Positions 26,721 to 34,480 of a stretch of DNA of 64,000 nucleotides are shown here, piece after piece. A program made the translations under genes and the position numbers. Source of the stretch: Pseudomonadota bacterium (lineage in GTDB: Bacteria; Myxococcota_A; Polyangia; Polyangiales; Polyangiaceae); assembly GCA_023398955.1 (NCBI GenBank), contig JAEWRL010000168.1, positions 16,629-80,628 on the forward strand, in the 5' to 3' direction. The notes under the pieces are model-generated. The model made no database searches. It was given only the letters and a program-made list of their open reading frames with translations, and had not been told where the DNA came from. Position 1 is the stretch's first letter. Each line of letters opens with the position of its first letter.

Positions 26721-27983
26721 CGGGGTAGAGTGGGCACCAAGGGAGACATCTTTTGCCCGAGCGATGGCCCGCGCGCGCGGACCGGGCCGATAGCCCGGCA
26801 CTTCGTCGAGCGGCTCGAGACCAGGGATGACGACCCGTACCACCGGGATCCCAAACTCGGGACGGGTGAGGTCGACGACGACCATCTCATCGATCCCGAC
26901 CGCGCTGAGGCGATCGCAAGCGACGGCAATGTCTTCCTCGAAGCTACGGTTCTCGAAGCTCGGTACCTCACAAAAGGGGCGGGCCCCGGCGCTTTCCTCT
27001 CCCAAGATGCGGGCTCGCCAACGGGTCACGTAGTCCGTGCTCTGCACATGACGATAGCGGTCGCGGCCCGCGTCATCGCGGGCGCCAGCGATGAAGGTGA
27101 GCCTGCTTTGCGCTGCCTCCGTCAGAGCGCGCAGCAGCGCTACTTTGCTCGAGAGGTGGCAGCCCATGCCTTGATTGGCGTAGAGTGGGCGAAAGACGTC
27201 GGTACGTTCGTCCGCGATCGCGCAGTAGAAGCAGGGGAGCCCCACGTCGCTTGTCGCATCCCAGACCGCCACTGCGACGTCCGCGGCGCGAAACCTCTCG
27301 ATGATCTCCCGGCAATCCCCGTCGTCGATGCTTGACAAGGGGACGCGGCGGCGTTGGCTTGGGACCCGGAGCCGGAACAGCGTTACAGCGTCCCGTTCCA
27401 CCACCTCGCAGATGCCATGACTGATAGCCTCTAGCACGTGGTTGCCCGACGCGAGCCCGTTGGAACTCATGACGAAACAGCCGCTCCCAGGCGGCAAGGG
27501 CAGCGAGAAGTCCGTGTGGACCACCTCATAGGGGACCCAAGTGAGCGTTTGGCTCATCAGATCGGTTCCCTCGATCCAGAGGGTACGCTGATCGCTGTGG
27601 AAGGTGCTGACCGTCAAGCGTGGAAGACGCTCGAGATCGATGACAGGATGGCTGTACCTCAGGTCGTTGAAACTGGCGTGCTTGAGGGGGGCGAGGATTC
27701 GCTCTGCATGGAAGCTCTCGATGGCTTCCATCTGTGCCGAGGCTTTTGCGGCAGCAAGGGTCAGTCCCTTGCCCTGGGTGACCGAGAGCGAGCGCGCGTT
27801 GGGCCGCATCACGGCGACGACGGGGATTCGCAGGCGATCCAGGCCCGTGATGGTGGCCGTGCGTGTCACGCCCATGGCGCCGAGCATGGGCGCAATGCGT
27901 TCGAGGGTCTCCTCGGGAGGGACTATCCGATGGGTTCCCGCGACGAACCCTTTGCTTGTGTGCGGTGCGGGAACCTGCGGCAC
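26718..27983 (-). CDS. YcaO-like ATP-dependent peptide/protein-modifying enzyme
   Basis: The 421-residue protein has the YcaO ATP/Mg-binding signature. SAQMEAIES gives E86 and E89, CEVVERDAV gives E193, E196 and R197, and the RALTEAAQSRL...GARDD segment (about 285-304) is the third motif. YcaO enzymes activate a peptide backbone amide with ATP; with TfuA the outcome is usually thioamidation. There is no fused E1-like or RRE partner domain and no C-terminal PxPxP, unlike azoline-forming YcaO enzymes, which fits a TfuA-dependent reaction. The gene lies 33 nt downstream of an S53 peptidase gene and 13 nt upstream of tfuA. No stand-alone precursor peptide is evident, so the substrate is unknown; a RiPP precursor elsewhere, the peptidase tail or a housekeeping protein are all possible. 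Confidence 0.92.
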   Translation of the reverse strand: MPQVPAPHTSKGFVAGTHRIVPPEETLERIAPMLGAMGVTRTATITGLDRLRIPVVAVMRPNARSLSVTQGKGLTLAAAKASAQMEAIESFHAERILAPLKHASFNDLRYSHPVIDLERLPRLTVSTFHSDQRTLWIEGTDLMSQTLTWVPYEVVHTDFSLPLPPGSGCFVMSSNGLASGNHVLEAISHGICEVVERDAVTLFRLRVPSQRRRVPLSSIDDGDCREIIERFRAADVAVAVWDATSDVGLPCFYCAIADERTDVFRPLYANQGMGCHLSSKVALLRALTEAAQSRLTFIAGARDDAGRDRYRHVQSTDYVTRWRARILGEESAGARPFCEVPSFENRSFEEDIAVACDRLSAVGIDEMVVVDLTRPEFGIPVVRVVIPGLEPLDEVPGYRPGPRARAIARAKDVSLGAHSTP

Positions 27984-28016
27984 GGCGTTGCTCGAGGTAG
28001 GCGACCCAGGCGCCAG

Positions 28017-29663
28017 CTAGCCGCGCCGCACGAACGGAGTTCTCTTGCGCAGGCCAGAGATGTTGACCAAATAGCACGCAATGAGTGCCCCGACTCGCGG
28101 GTCTTCCGAGTCGCCGGACTGCTTGCCGAAATCTGGGACTCCCTCCGCTGGCTCTGGGATGGCAGCGAGCGCCACGCCGCGGGAAAGGAGCTCCTCGGCG
28201 AGCCACTGCTCCTCATGGGTATCCACGACGGCGTGCTTCCACTCTGCTTCTGGCACGAAGTAGATCTGGCCGTCGTCCGCGACGATCAGCAGGTCCTCGC
28301 GGATGAGCTTTGGTTTCGGAGGCCCAGCCGGGGGTTCGTCGTCGAGATCGGGGGCGACCGCCTCTGGTAGGGCGGACAGCGCCCTGAGCAAAGCCACCCC
28401 ATCAGGAGTGCCTAGACCCGTGCAGGCGTCCCAGCCGGGTTGCGCCGAATACTCAGTGCCGAGGTTGCGCTTTACGTTGGTGCCGGAGGTGACGCTTCGA
28501 AAGGTCTCGCGTACGCTGGGTTGGTAGAAGAGCGGCGGCATGAAGCGCGGCTTGCCTCCCAATGCTTGAGTCAAACGAGCGATGAGACCTGCGTAGAAAG
28601 GGCTCACGGAACTCGTGCCGAAGGAGATGGCGTTAAGGCCGGCGACTCGAAGCCACATGCCGGAGGACCCGCCTGCGTTGCCCGCGACGTCGGGAACCCC
28701 GCGCTTGCCGCCTTTACCCAGGTGGGCATCCCCGCGGTCCTTCTTCCTCGGCGCGCGCCGACTAAATTGCCAGGACGGGCAGTTGTTCACCTGACTGAAG
28801 CCGCCGCCACTCGCTCCGTCGAAGGTGAAGTGGGTCTCGTTCCAGACGATCTCCTTGGGTATCCCGCCATCGTCGCTGACGATCGTCGTCCCGCCACAGG
28901 CGAGCGCGAAGGGGCTCGAGGCTGGAAAACTGACAGCGAGGGGAGGCGTGCGCTCCTTGAACCCTGGCCTTGCCCCCGTGTCGCCTGAGGCACAACAGCA
29001 GGTGACGCCTGCCTTGGCGGCGGCTCTCAACGCGTCGTTGATCTTCGTAACGAAGGGCAGGGCGAGCGGGGGATTCTCATCGACCCCCCAACTGGTGCAG
29101 ATGGACACTACCCCATCCTGCACTGCGCGCTCTATCGCCTCAGCGATGCCGTCAGCCGAGTTCTCACAGACGTAGACGCGGAGTTCCGCACCAGGCGCGG
29201 TTGCGCCAGCGATCTCCACGTCTGCGATGGCCTCGAGGGTGAACGTTATCTGTTCGAAGAGGGCGCTGCCTGCCTCCATCCCCTCGGGGCGCACGGGCAT
29301 GGGGCTGTTATCGGGACGCCGAAACTCGGCGCGGCATGTCCCTTCGTAGCCAGCGCCGATGGACAGCAGGAACCGGCGGAGATCCTCGCGCTTGCAGGGA
29401 CTGTTCTTCGCTTTTCCGACCTCCACGATTGTAGGCGGGCGGTAACGAATACCCAGAGCAGAGAAGTACTCCTCCAAATCGCTGGCGTCGAGCCCTGCAG
29501 AAGGCAGCAGGATCCCGATCTTCTGCCCCGTCCCGTCATACTCCTCCGGAAGGTTGTAGAGGCGAACCAGGTCCTTGACGGTGTAGCGGGCCTGTGGGGA
29601 AACCCAGTGATCGGCGCTGAGTAGCTGCCGCGAGAGAACTTGCGTGGTGCTTTCGTCTGCCAT
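28017..29663 (-). CDS. S53 (sedolisin) peptidase without prodomain, with C-terminal extension
   Basis: The 548-residue product has the kumamolisin-like catalytic fold from about residue 25 (ARYTVKDLVRLYNLPEEYDGTGQKIGIL). Catalytic residues are Glu144 and Asp148 (TLEAIADVE), oxyanion Asp228 (ASGDTG) and Ser351 (FGTSSVSP). The calcium-site region is DACTGLGTPDG. Secreted sedolisins carry a prodomain of nearly 200 residues and a signal peptide; both are absent, so this enzyme is probably cytoplasmic and made active or activated in another way. Residues 452-548 are an extra region (LIVADDGQIYFVPEAEW, then an acidic linker, ending in ACYLVNISGLRKR). It is the first gene of the YcaO-TfuA operon. 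A role as maturation protease for the modified peptide is a reasonable inference. A purine-rich GGAGG lies 12 nt before the ATG. Confidence 0.9.
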   Translation of the reverse strand: MADESTTQVLSRQLLSADHWVSPQARYTVKDLVRLYNLPEEYDGTGQKIGILLPSAGLDASDLEEYFSALGIRYRPPTIVEVGKAKNSPCKREDLRRFLLSIGAGYEGTCRAEFRRPDNSPMPVRPEGMEAGSALFEQITFTLEAIADVEIAGATAPGAELRVYVCENSADGIAEAIERAVQDGVVSICTSWGVDENPPLALPFVTKINDALRAAAKAGVTCCCASGDTGARPGFKERTPPLAVSFPASSPFALACGGTTIVSDDGGIPKEIVWNETHFTFDGASGGGFSQVNNCPSWQFSRRAPRKKDRGDAHLGKGGKRGVPDVAGNAGGSSGMWLRVAGLNAISFGTSSVSPFYAGLIARLTQALGGKPRFMPPLFYQPSVRETFRSVTSGTNVKRNLGTEYSAQPGWDACTGLGTPDGVALLRALSALPEAVAPDLDDEPPAGPPKPKLIREDLLIVADDGQIYFVPEAEWKHAVVDTHEEQWLAEELLSRGVALAAIPEPAEGVPDFGKQSGDSEDPRVGALIACYLVNISGLRKRTPFVRRG

Positions 29664-30243
29664 GGCTGCCTATGACCTCCGCTCGGATTCGGCGTGCTTT
29701 CAGTCCAGATCGAGGTTGTGGTGTCCCTGGTGAGGGGTTTCAAGGACGAGTGTAGCAAGTGCTTCATGCGCCAACTGCCGGGTCGATAGGGGCGTCGCAT
29801 CCGTCAGCGCTGAGGCTTTGTTCCTATCCAGAAAACAGAGATACCTCGGAATGTCTAGAGGAACTTTGCAGTCACTCTCACGTCAGCCTTGAAATGCTTC
29901 CGGCCCCCCTGCCAGATGCCGTTTGGACTCTCCCAACCAGCACGCACTCCGTGCCCCTCCGCTGGACGGACAAGGCGCTGTCCGGGTATAGGCTGCACGA
30001 AGCGCCGCAGTCGCAGGTCCCTTCATCCTACAATGCTCCGCTGGTGCGGGAGAGGGCCTCGCAAGCACTCTCGACAGGATTCCCCGTCAACCCGCCGCTG
30101 TTCGCGGACGAGCGATTGTTGCTGACAAGAGTGTCGCATCCGCACAAAACTGCAGACTTTGTTGAGATGGACACTGGCGTCGCAACGCTGGCGCGTGTGG
30201 TCGAAGTCGGCCCCGCTGGCATCATCGGACCGGAGAATGGCCT
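29664..30243. other. Divergent region upstream of the S53-YcaO-TfuA operon
   Basis: This 580-bp spacer has lower GC than the surroundings. On the minus strand a stop-free stretch (29882 down to the TGA at 29700-29702) encodes peptide-like sequence ending LAHEALATLVLETPHQ and then GHHNLDLD. It has no ATG, GTG or ribosome site, so it is not called as a gene. No promoter consensus could be fixed. The right end holds GGAG 8 nt before the start of the broken vWA gene. Confidence 0.4.
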
Positions 30244-31412
30244 ATGAGATACCCGTGTAGAGCTTTCGCCGCGGCCCTGGTCGCTCCGATGCTCCTGTCG
30301 GTTGGGTGCAGCGACAGCTCTCAGGTCGCCTGAGCGCCGACCGCAGGCAACGCGGGCGCGTCCCAAGCGGGTGTCCCGAGCTCCGCGGGCGGCACAACGG
30401 CGGATGCCGCCGCGGGCAGCACGGGAGCGCGCACCCAGGTGCCGGTCTGCGAAGCGGGACGCCAGGTGAGCTGCGCGTGTCCAGGAGGGGAGGAAGGCGC
30501 TCAGCGTTGCGCCGAGGACGGCTCCACATGGCGAGAGTGTGACTGTCCTCGCGGCGCAGCCGGCGGATCGGGCGGAGCCGGCTCCTGTGAAACCCTGAGG
30601 CAACCTTTGGTCGGCGCCTCCGTGTCCCTGGTGCTCCTGATCGACACCTCGGAGAGCATGGGCGACATGCGGTGGGACCTCGGTGAGGAGTTCCTCGAGC
30701 AGCGCAATCGCGAGCTCCGCTGGTTGGTGGCTTGACGGACTTCTTCGACCAGGCCGGCGCCGCTGTGGAAGCGTCCATCGAGTACTTTCCAGCGTCCGGT
30801 GGTTTCGACGCGGCGTGCAACGCCGACTACGCTTCCCCGGCGGTTCCCTTGACGCCGCTCGCGAGCCCTGAACCGCTCGTGGAGTCGCTCGGTACGCGCG
30901 AGCCGAGCGGCGGGACCCCGACGCTGCCCGCCTTGCGCGGCGCGGTCGAGTATGCTGGCGACCTCCGGCGCGAGGCTCCAAACGCCCTGGTCGAGGTCGT
31001 CGTCATCACCGACGGCGAGCCCGCCATGTACGAGGTGGGGGGGCGCGTCGACGAGTGCCCGTCCGGCGATGCCCTCCTCAACACTGTCGATGGGGTGGCT
31101 GCCGTTGCACGCGCCGCCTACGAAGGTGTTCCCTCCGTCCGCACCCACGTGCTCGCCCTTGGGGACACCGTCGACGCGCTGAGCATCGTCGCCAACGCTG
31201 GTGGCACCGAGTTCGTTGCCATCCCTGCCGCCGAGCCCGAGGTCACTCGCGGTGCGATCGCGGCAGTCCTCCGCAGCATCGCCGCGCCGAGTGAGTATCG
31301 CCGTGGCCGACGGCCCCGAGCCGGCGTCAGAGGGGGCCCCGGATCCTGGCGCTTCAAAGCTCGAGGTACGCCCCAGGCACGACAAAGGAATCGTCGCGCC
31401 CGGCGATCGTAA
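30244..31412 (+). pseudogene. vWA-domain lipoprotein, interrupted by a TGA and a frameshift
   Basis: From ATG 30244 (GGAG 8 nt upstream) a lipoprotein signal MRYPCRAFAAALVAPMLLSVGC is followed after 29 residues by an in-frame TGA (30331-30333). The same frame continues past it with a Gly/Ala linker, a Cys-rich segment (CEAGRQVSCACPGG) and the start of a vWA domain, LVLLIDTSESMGDM (MIDAS D-T-S-E-S). It stops at a second TGA at 30733. One missing T there would give VALTDFFDQAG and join the frame that carries the rest of the vWA domain (VVVITDGEPAMYE, VLALGDTVDALSIVANAGG) to 31412. The last 30 residues overlap the opposing gene and look non-native. It is homologous in layout to the intact vWA gene at 18214. 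Either a decaying gene or sequence errors explain it. Confidence 0.75.
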
Positions 31413-31926
31413 ACACTCCCCAACAGGCCAACTTTACCTTTGCCGCGAACGTCAGGTCATCCTCCATGGAGCCTACTGGGCCGAGCACGGCGAGGTTGGA
31501 GCGGTGTACGCCCCACGAGCCCTGGCCATGCTGCAGAATGCCCTCATGGAGCTCCCGCCCGGCTACTTCGGCGTTGTCCAGAACTGCGACTCGGAGCCGC
31601 ACGGGGGTGGCGGTTCCCGCGCCTGTGACGTTCAGGTAGACGAGGTCTGCGCGCTGGCGCTCGACGCGCACGTCGACGCCCTGGCGCTGTAGGAACGCGA
31701 TGAGATGGTCTTCGGTGAGCCGCTTCTGCTCCGGCCGTAGATCCTCACCGTCACAGAGTGACGGGCGGAACCGCAGGGAGGTGATTTCCGATGACGGAGC
31801 GCCCCCCTCCCGATCCACCACGTACGCCTTCCAGTCAGAGCCATCCGTGACTCGAAGGAGCACGTCGGGACCGCAGCTCGTCAGGAGCAAGAGGCCAATT
31901 GCTGCGGCCGATACGCGACGCGCCAT
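31354..31926 (-). CDS. Lipoprotein of unknown function
   Basis: The 190-residue product has a short, strong lipoprotein signal (AAAIGLLLLTSC, Cys18) directly after ATG 31926. The mature part contains DWKAYVVDREGG, ITSLRFRPSLCDGEDLRPEQKRLTEDHLIAFLQRQGVDVRVERQRADLVYLNV, compatible with a small alpha/beta fold. No family was recognised. Its 3' end overlaps the end of the broken vWA gene on the opposite strand by 59 bp. It is one of three unknown lipoproteins immediately before the type VI secretion locus. Confidence 0.7.
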   Translation of the reverse strand: MARRVSAAAIGLLLLTSCGPDVLLRVTDGSDWKAYVVDREGGAPSSEITSLRFRPSLCDGEDLRPEQKRLTEDHLIAFLQRQGVDVRVERQRADLVYLNVTGAGTATPVRLRVAVLDNAEVAGRELHEGILQHGQGSWGVHRSNLAVLGPVGSMEDDLTFAAKVKLACWGVFTIAGRDDSFVVPGAYLEL

Positions 31927-32165
31927 GTCGTTGACCTATTAGCAAAGTAGCTGTGACTGAGGAAGACTGCAGTTCGCCGGGGAGGGCAGACCCGCGGTCT
32001 GGGGCGAGCCGCCCGCCGGGCCTGGTCACGAGCGAAGTGCGCCCGGAGCTCGGCCCGCAGGGCGGGGTGCTGATGGAGATGTCTGACCGAGATCGCGGCG
32101 TGGCAAACCGACGGACGCGAGGCTCCAGGTTGCGAGCGAGGAAGGCGATTGCTAGCCTTGCCCGC

Positions 32166-32789
32166 GTGAGGCATGGCATCTGGCTCGGCGCGCTCCTCCT
32201 CTGCGGCTGCGGTGCTGCGTCAGAGGAAGCGCAGACGAATCGCACCTTTTACGATTGGGCTACGCCCCTGGGATCGGCGGCGAGCGACTTCGAGCAGGCA
32301 TACCCGCCACTCGATCTGGTCGCTGAGCCCGAGCGAGTCGGCTACAAGGGGGTCACTGTCTTGCGTGGCGGCATCCATCTATCCAGGCCGGTTGACTGGG
32401 TCTTGCGTGATGGTGACAACACGCCAGGTCAAGCGTTCGTGCAGTACATATCGCCGAACGCCTACGCGTTCGCCATTCACGAACGTCCGGAATCCACGCG
32501 GGCGCTCTGGCGGGACATCATGCAACGCTTCGAGGATGACTCTCGTGCCCTCGGGGCCAAGATCGTGGAGCCCGCCGTACCTATCGCCACCCACTTGGGG
32601 CAAGGGCGAGCTTATACGATTGAGCGGCAGGTCGAAGCTGCAAAGCAGCCGTTGACTAGTCGTAGCCGAGAGTACTTGTTGCGCGGTAAGAGTCGTATCG
32701 TGCTCGTGCAAATCGTTCATGAGGGGCAAGACCTCTCCGCCGTCGACCAGGAGTTATTGCGTGTCGTTGCTACCCTCGAGGTTCTATGA
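32166..32789 (+). CDS. Putative lipoprotein of unknown function
   Basis: Starting at GTG 32166 the product has about 207 residues with the signal VRHGIWLGALLLCGC. In-frame ATGs at 32073 and 32079 would add a long Arg-rich leader and cannot be excluded, because no start has a good ribosome site. The mature protein includes TFYDWATPLGSAASDFEQAYPPLDLVAEPERVGY and a later YTIERQVEAAKQPL...LLRGKSRIVLVQIVHEG. This resembles small beta-sandwich lipoproteins, but no family was recognised. The next gene overlaps its end by 29 nt, indicating coupled expression. Confidence 0.65.
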   Translation: MRHGIWLGALLLCGCGAASEEAQTNRTFYDWATPLGSAASDFEQAYPPLDLVAEPERVGYKGVTVLRGGIHLSRPVDWVLRDGDNTPGQAFVQYISPNAYAFAIHERPESTRALWRDIMQRFEDDSRALGAKIVEPAVPIATHLGQGRAYTIERQVEAAKQPLTSRSREYLLRGKSRIVLVQIVHEGQDLSAVDQELLRVVATLEVL

Positions 32790-33765
32790 TGGCAGCCCTC
32801 GTCGCGGCGCGACGCGACGCGGTCTGAGATGGTTCGCTGGCGCGTTCTTCCTAGCCGGTGGCGTGACGCTCGCGGCAGGCTGCGCGGGTGCCGTCGAGTC
32901 GTCGAAGCTGGAGGATAGGGCTCGGCGCACCGTTCCCGTGCCGATCTGCCTCAAGGCGTTGGAGCGACGCAACAGTGGAGTGGTCTCTTCGCTCGAGACC
33001 GAGGAGTACTGGTCGCTCGTGTTGCCTACCTTCGACGCCAGCACGCAATCCGTCGATCGAAGTGCGCCAGACTGCAGCGGGCGCCCCGTGTTCGACAGGA
33101 CCGAGCTCGCGGAGGCAGAGGGTCTTCGCTCTGGTGCCCTCGTGGTGAAGACGGATGGTGCCGTGGTGAGTCCTGGCGCGGACGGACTGCGCGTCGTTTG
33201 GCTCCCGACGCATCGGTTTGGAGATGGTACCGCTGCAGGGCCGCTGGCCCTCGTCCGGCCGCGAGAGGGCTTTGCCGAGGTGTACGCGACGGGTTTCTAT
33301 CGCGGCCGCGAGAAGGATTCACGCTTCGGTATCGAGCGCATGGGCTCGCGGTTCGTCGTCACCGCCGCGGATGAGGGGTGCAGTGGCGCCCAGCCCCATC
33401 AGTCATGCGAGAGTGCCTTCGAGGTCTTCGTCATGCGCACAGGAAAGCTCACGCCTGGAGCGCAGCTGGCGCTGGACCGCGTCGAGTACCGTTCGATGCC
33501 GGGTCTGCCGGGTCCGGTTCAGCATCGCCTGACAGTCACTCCCATCTTTCAGAAGGACACGCTGCGCGTCGTGGAGCAACTGGCTGTCCGTGATCAGAAT
33601 GGCGAGGTGCTTCGGAAGTCCGATCTGGAACGTGTCTTTCGGTTGCAGCCAGACGGGCAACTCCAGAGCAGCCAGAAGACGCTCTGGTCGAGCGAAGCGG
33701 CGTCGCCTCCGGCGTCCTCGACGGAGTCAGCGCCCGCCGCTGGGACGCGCGACCTCGCGGACTGA
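32761..33765 (+). CDS. Putative lipoprotein of unknown function
   Basis: The start is set at GTG 32761, with GGAG 7 nt upstream inside the preceding gene. The N-terminus then reads VSLLPSRFYDG..., an Arg-rich n-region and a hydrophobic segment ending GVTLAAGC. The product has about 334 residues. The mature part contains CLKALERR, EEYWSLVLPTFDAST and CSGRPVFDRTELAEAEGLRSGALVV. A later CSGAQPHQSCESAFEVFVMRTGKL suggests a disulfide. The C-terminus is Ser/Ala/Pro-rich. No family was recognised. It is co-expressed with the preceding lipoprotein and ends 11 bp from the convergent PAP2-like gene. Confidence 0.7.
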   Translation: MSLLPSRFYDGSPRRGATRRGLRWFAGAFFLAGGVTLAAGCAGAVESSKLEDRARRTVPVPICLKALERRNSGVVSSLETEEYWSLVLPTFDASTQSVDRSAPDCSGRPVFDRTELAEAEGLRSGALVVKTDGAVVSPGADGLRVVWLPTHRFGDGTAAGPLALVRPREGFAEVYATGFYRGREKDSRFGIERMGSRFVVTAADEGCSGAQPHQSCESAFEVFVMRTGKLTPGAQLALDRVEYRSMPGLPGPVQHRLTVTPIFQKDTLRVVEQLAVRDQNGEVLRKSDLERVFRLQPDGQLQSSQKTLWSSEAASPPASSTESAPAAGTRDLAD

Positions 33766-33776
33766 AACCAGCAGCG

Positions 33777-34445
33777 CTACCAGCAGATCAGGCTTCCCGT
33801 GTATCCGCACTCGGGCCGCTGGGCGACGCCGTAAAGCGCCCCCATTCCGAAGCCCGTGAGCAGACCGATGCCAGCGGAGCCCCAGGCCTGGCCGGACGTC
33901 TCCCAGTTGCCAGCGGTCCGTCCCGCTGTTGTGATGACTGCCAAGACACCCGGCACTGCCGTGTTGCCCGCAAAGGCGCCGAAGTTGAAGCGACCCTGGC
34001 TCCACTTCAGGGTGTCCATCAGGAAGATCCCCAGGCCCTGGCCGAAGGCGGAGCCTGCCGCAAAACTATGGGTCGAGAGCATGCCGTAAGAGGTGCACCC
34101 CTCTTCTCCCTGGGTTTCTTCGGAGCAACCCGGGCGATGACCGCCGATCTCGTCTTTCAGGACTTCCTCATTCAGCAGGGCGAGGGTCGTCAGCGTCATT
34201 GTCGGGGCCAGCACCGAGACGTGCCAACGGGCTTTCCAACCCGCCACGACCTCCGGGTCGGCGTAGAAGACGCGGGGCATTACCACCTGGAGGCCGATCG
34301 CGGAGAGCGCTGTAACGGTGGTTGCCGTTTTCCAGCCATCGCTGCGCTCGGGCACGGAGGCCTCTTGCGCGGTAGCGACCGCAGGGAACGCCATCGCCCA
34401 GATTCCAACCCCAACTGCAATGACCGAAGCTCCAAACCGTCCCAT
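33777..34445 (-). CDS. Degenerate PAP2-like membrane protein
   Basis: Starting at ATG 34445 the protein has about 222 residues with an N-terminal hydrophobic segment cut-site-like at AVATAQE. The segment KDEIGGHRP matches PAP2 motif 1 (K-x6-RP), and YGMLSTHSFAAGSAFG resembles motif 2 (normally PSGH) with Thr replacing the Gly. The expected motif 3 region GRTAGNWETSG has Arg but lacks the nucleophilic His. It is therefore probably a membrane protein that kept the PAP2 scaffold but lost phosphatase activity. The upstream frame continues into the FHA gene to 34541; AAAGG 10 nt before 34445 favours the later start. It lies 35 bp after the FHA gene on the same strand and may be co-transcribed with the T6SS arm. 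Confidence 0.6.
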   Translation of the reverse strand: MGRFGASVIAVGVGIWAMAFPAVATAQEASVPERSDGWKTATTVTALSAIGLQVVMPRVFYADPEVVAGWKARWHVSVLAPTMTLTTLALLNEEVLKDEIGGHRPGCSEETQGEEGCTSYGMLSTHSFAAGSAFGQGLGIFLMDTLKWSQGRFNFGAFAGNTAVPGVLAVITTAGRTAGNWETSGQAWGSAGIGLLTGFGMGALYGVAQRPECGYTGSLICW

Positions 34446-34480
34446 GTCAGCGAACCCTTTCGCGCGTGTCGCGGATGCCA

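Noticed and set aside
29759..30247. 162-codon plus-strand frame in the spacer upstream of the broken vWA gene
   Set aside because: No signal, motif or ribosome site; overlaps the start of the vWA lipoprotein gene, which has a clear signal peptide.
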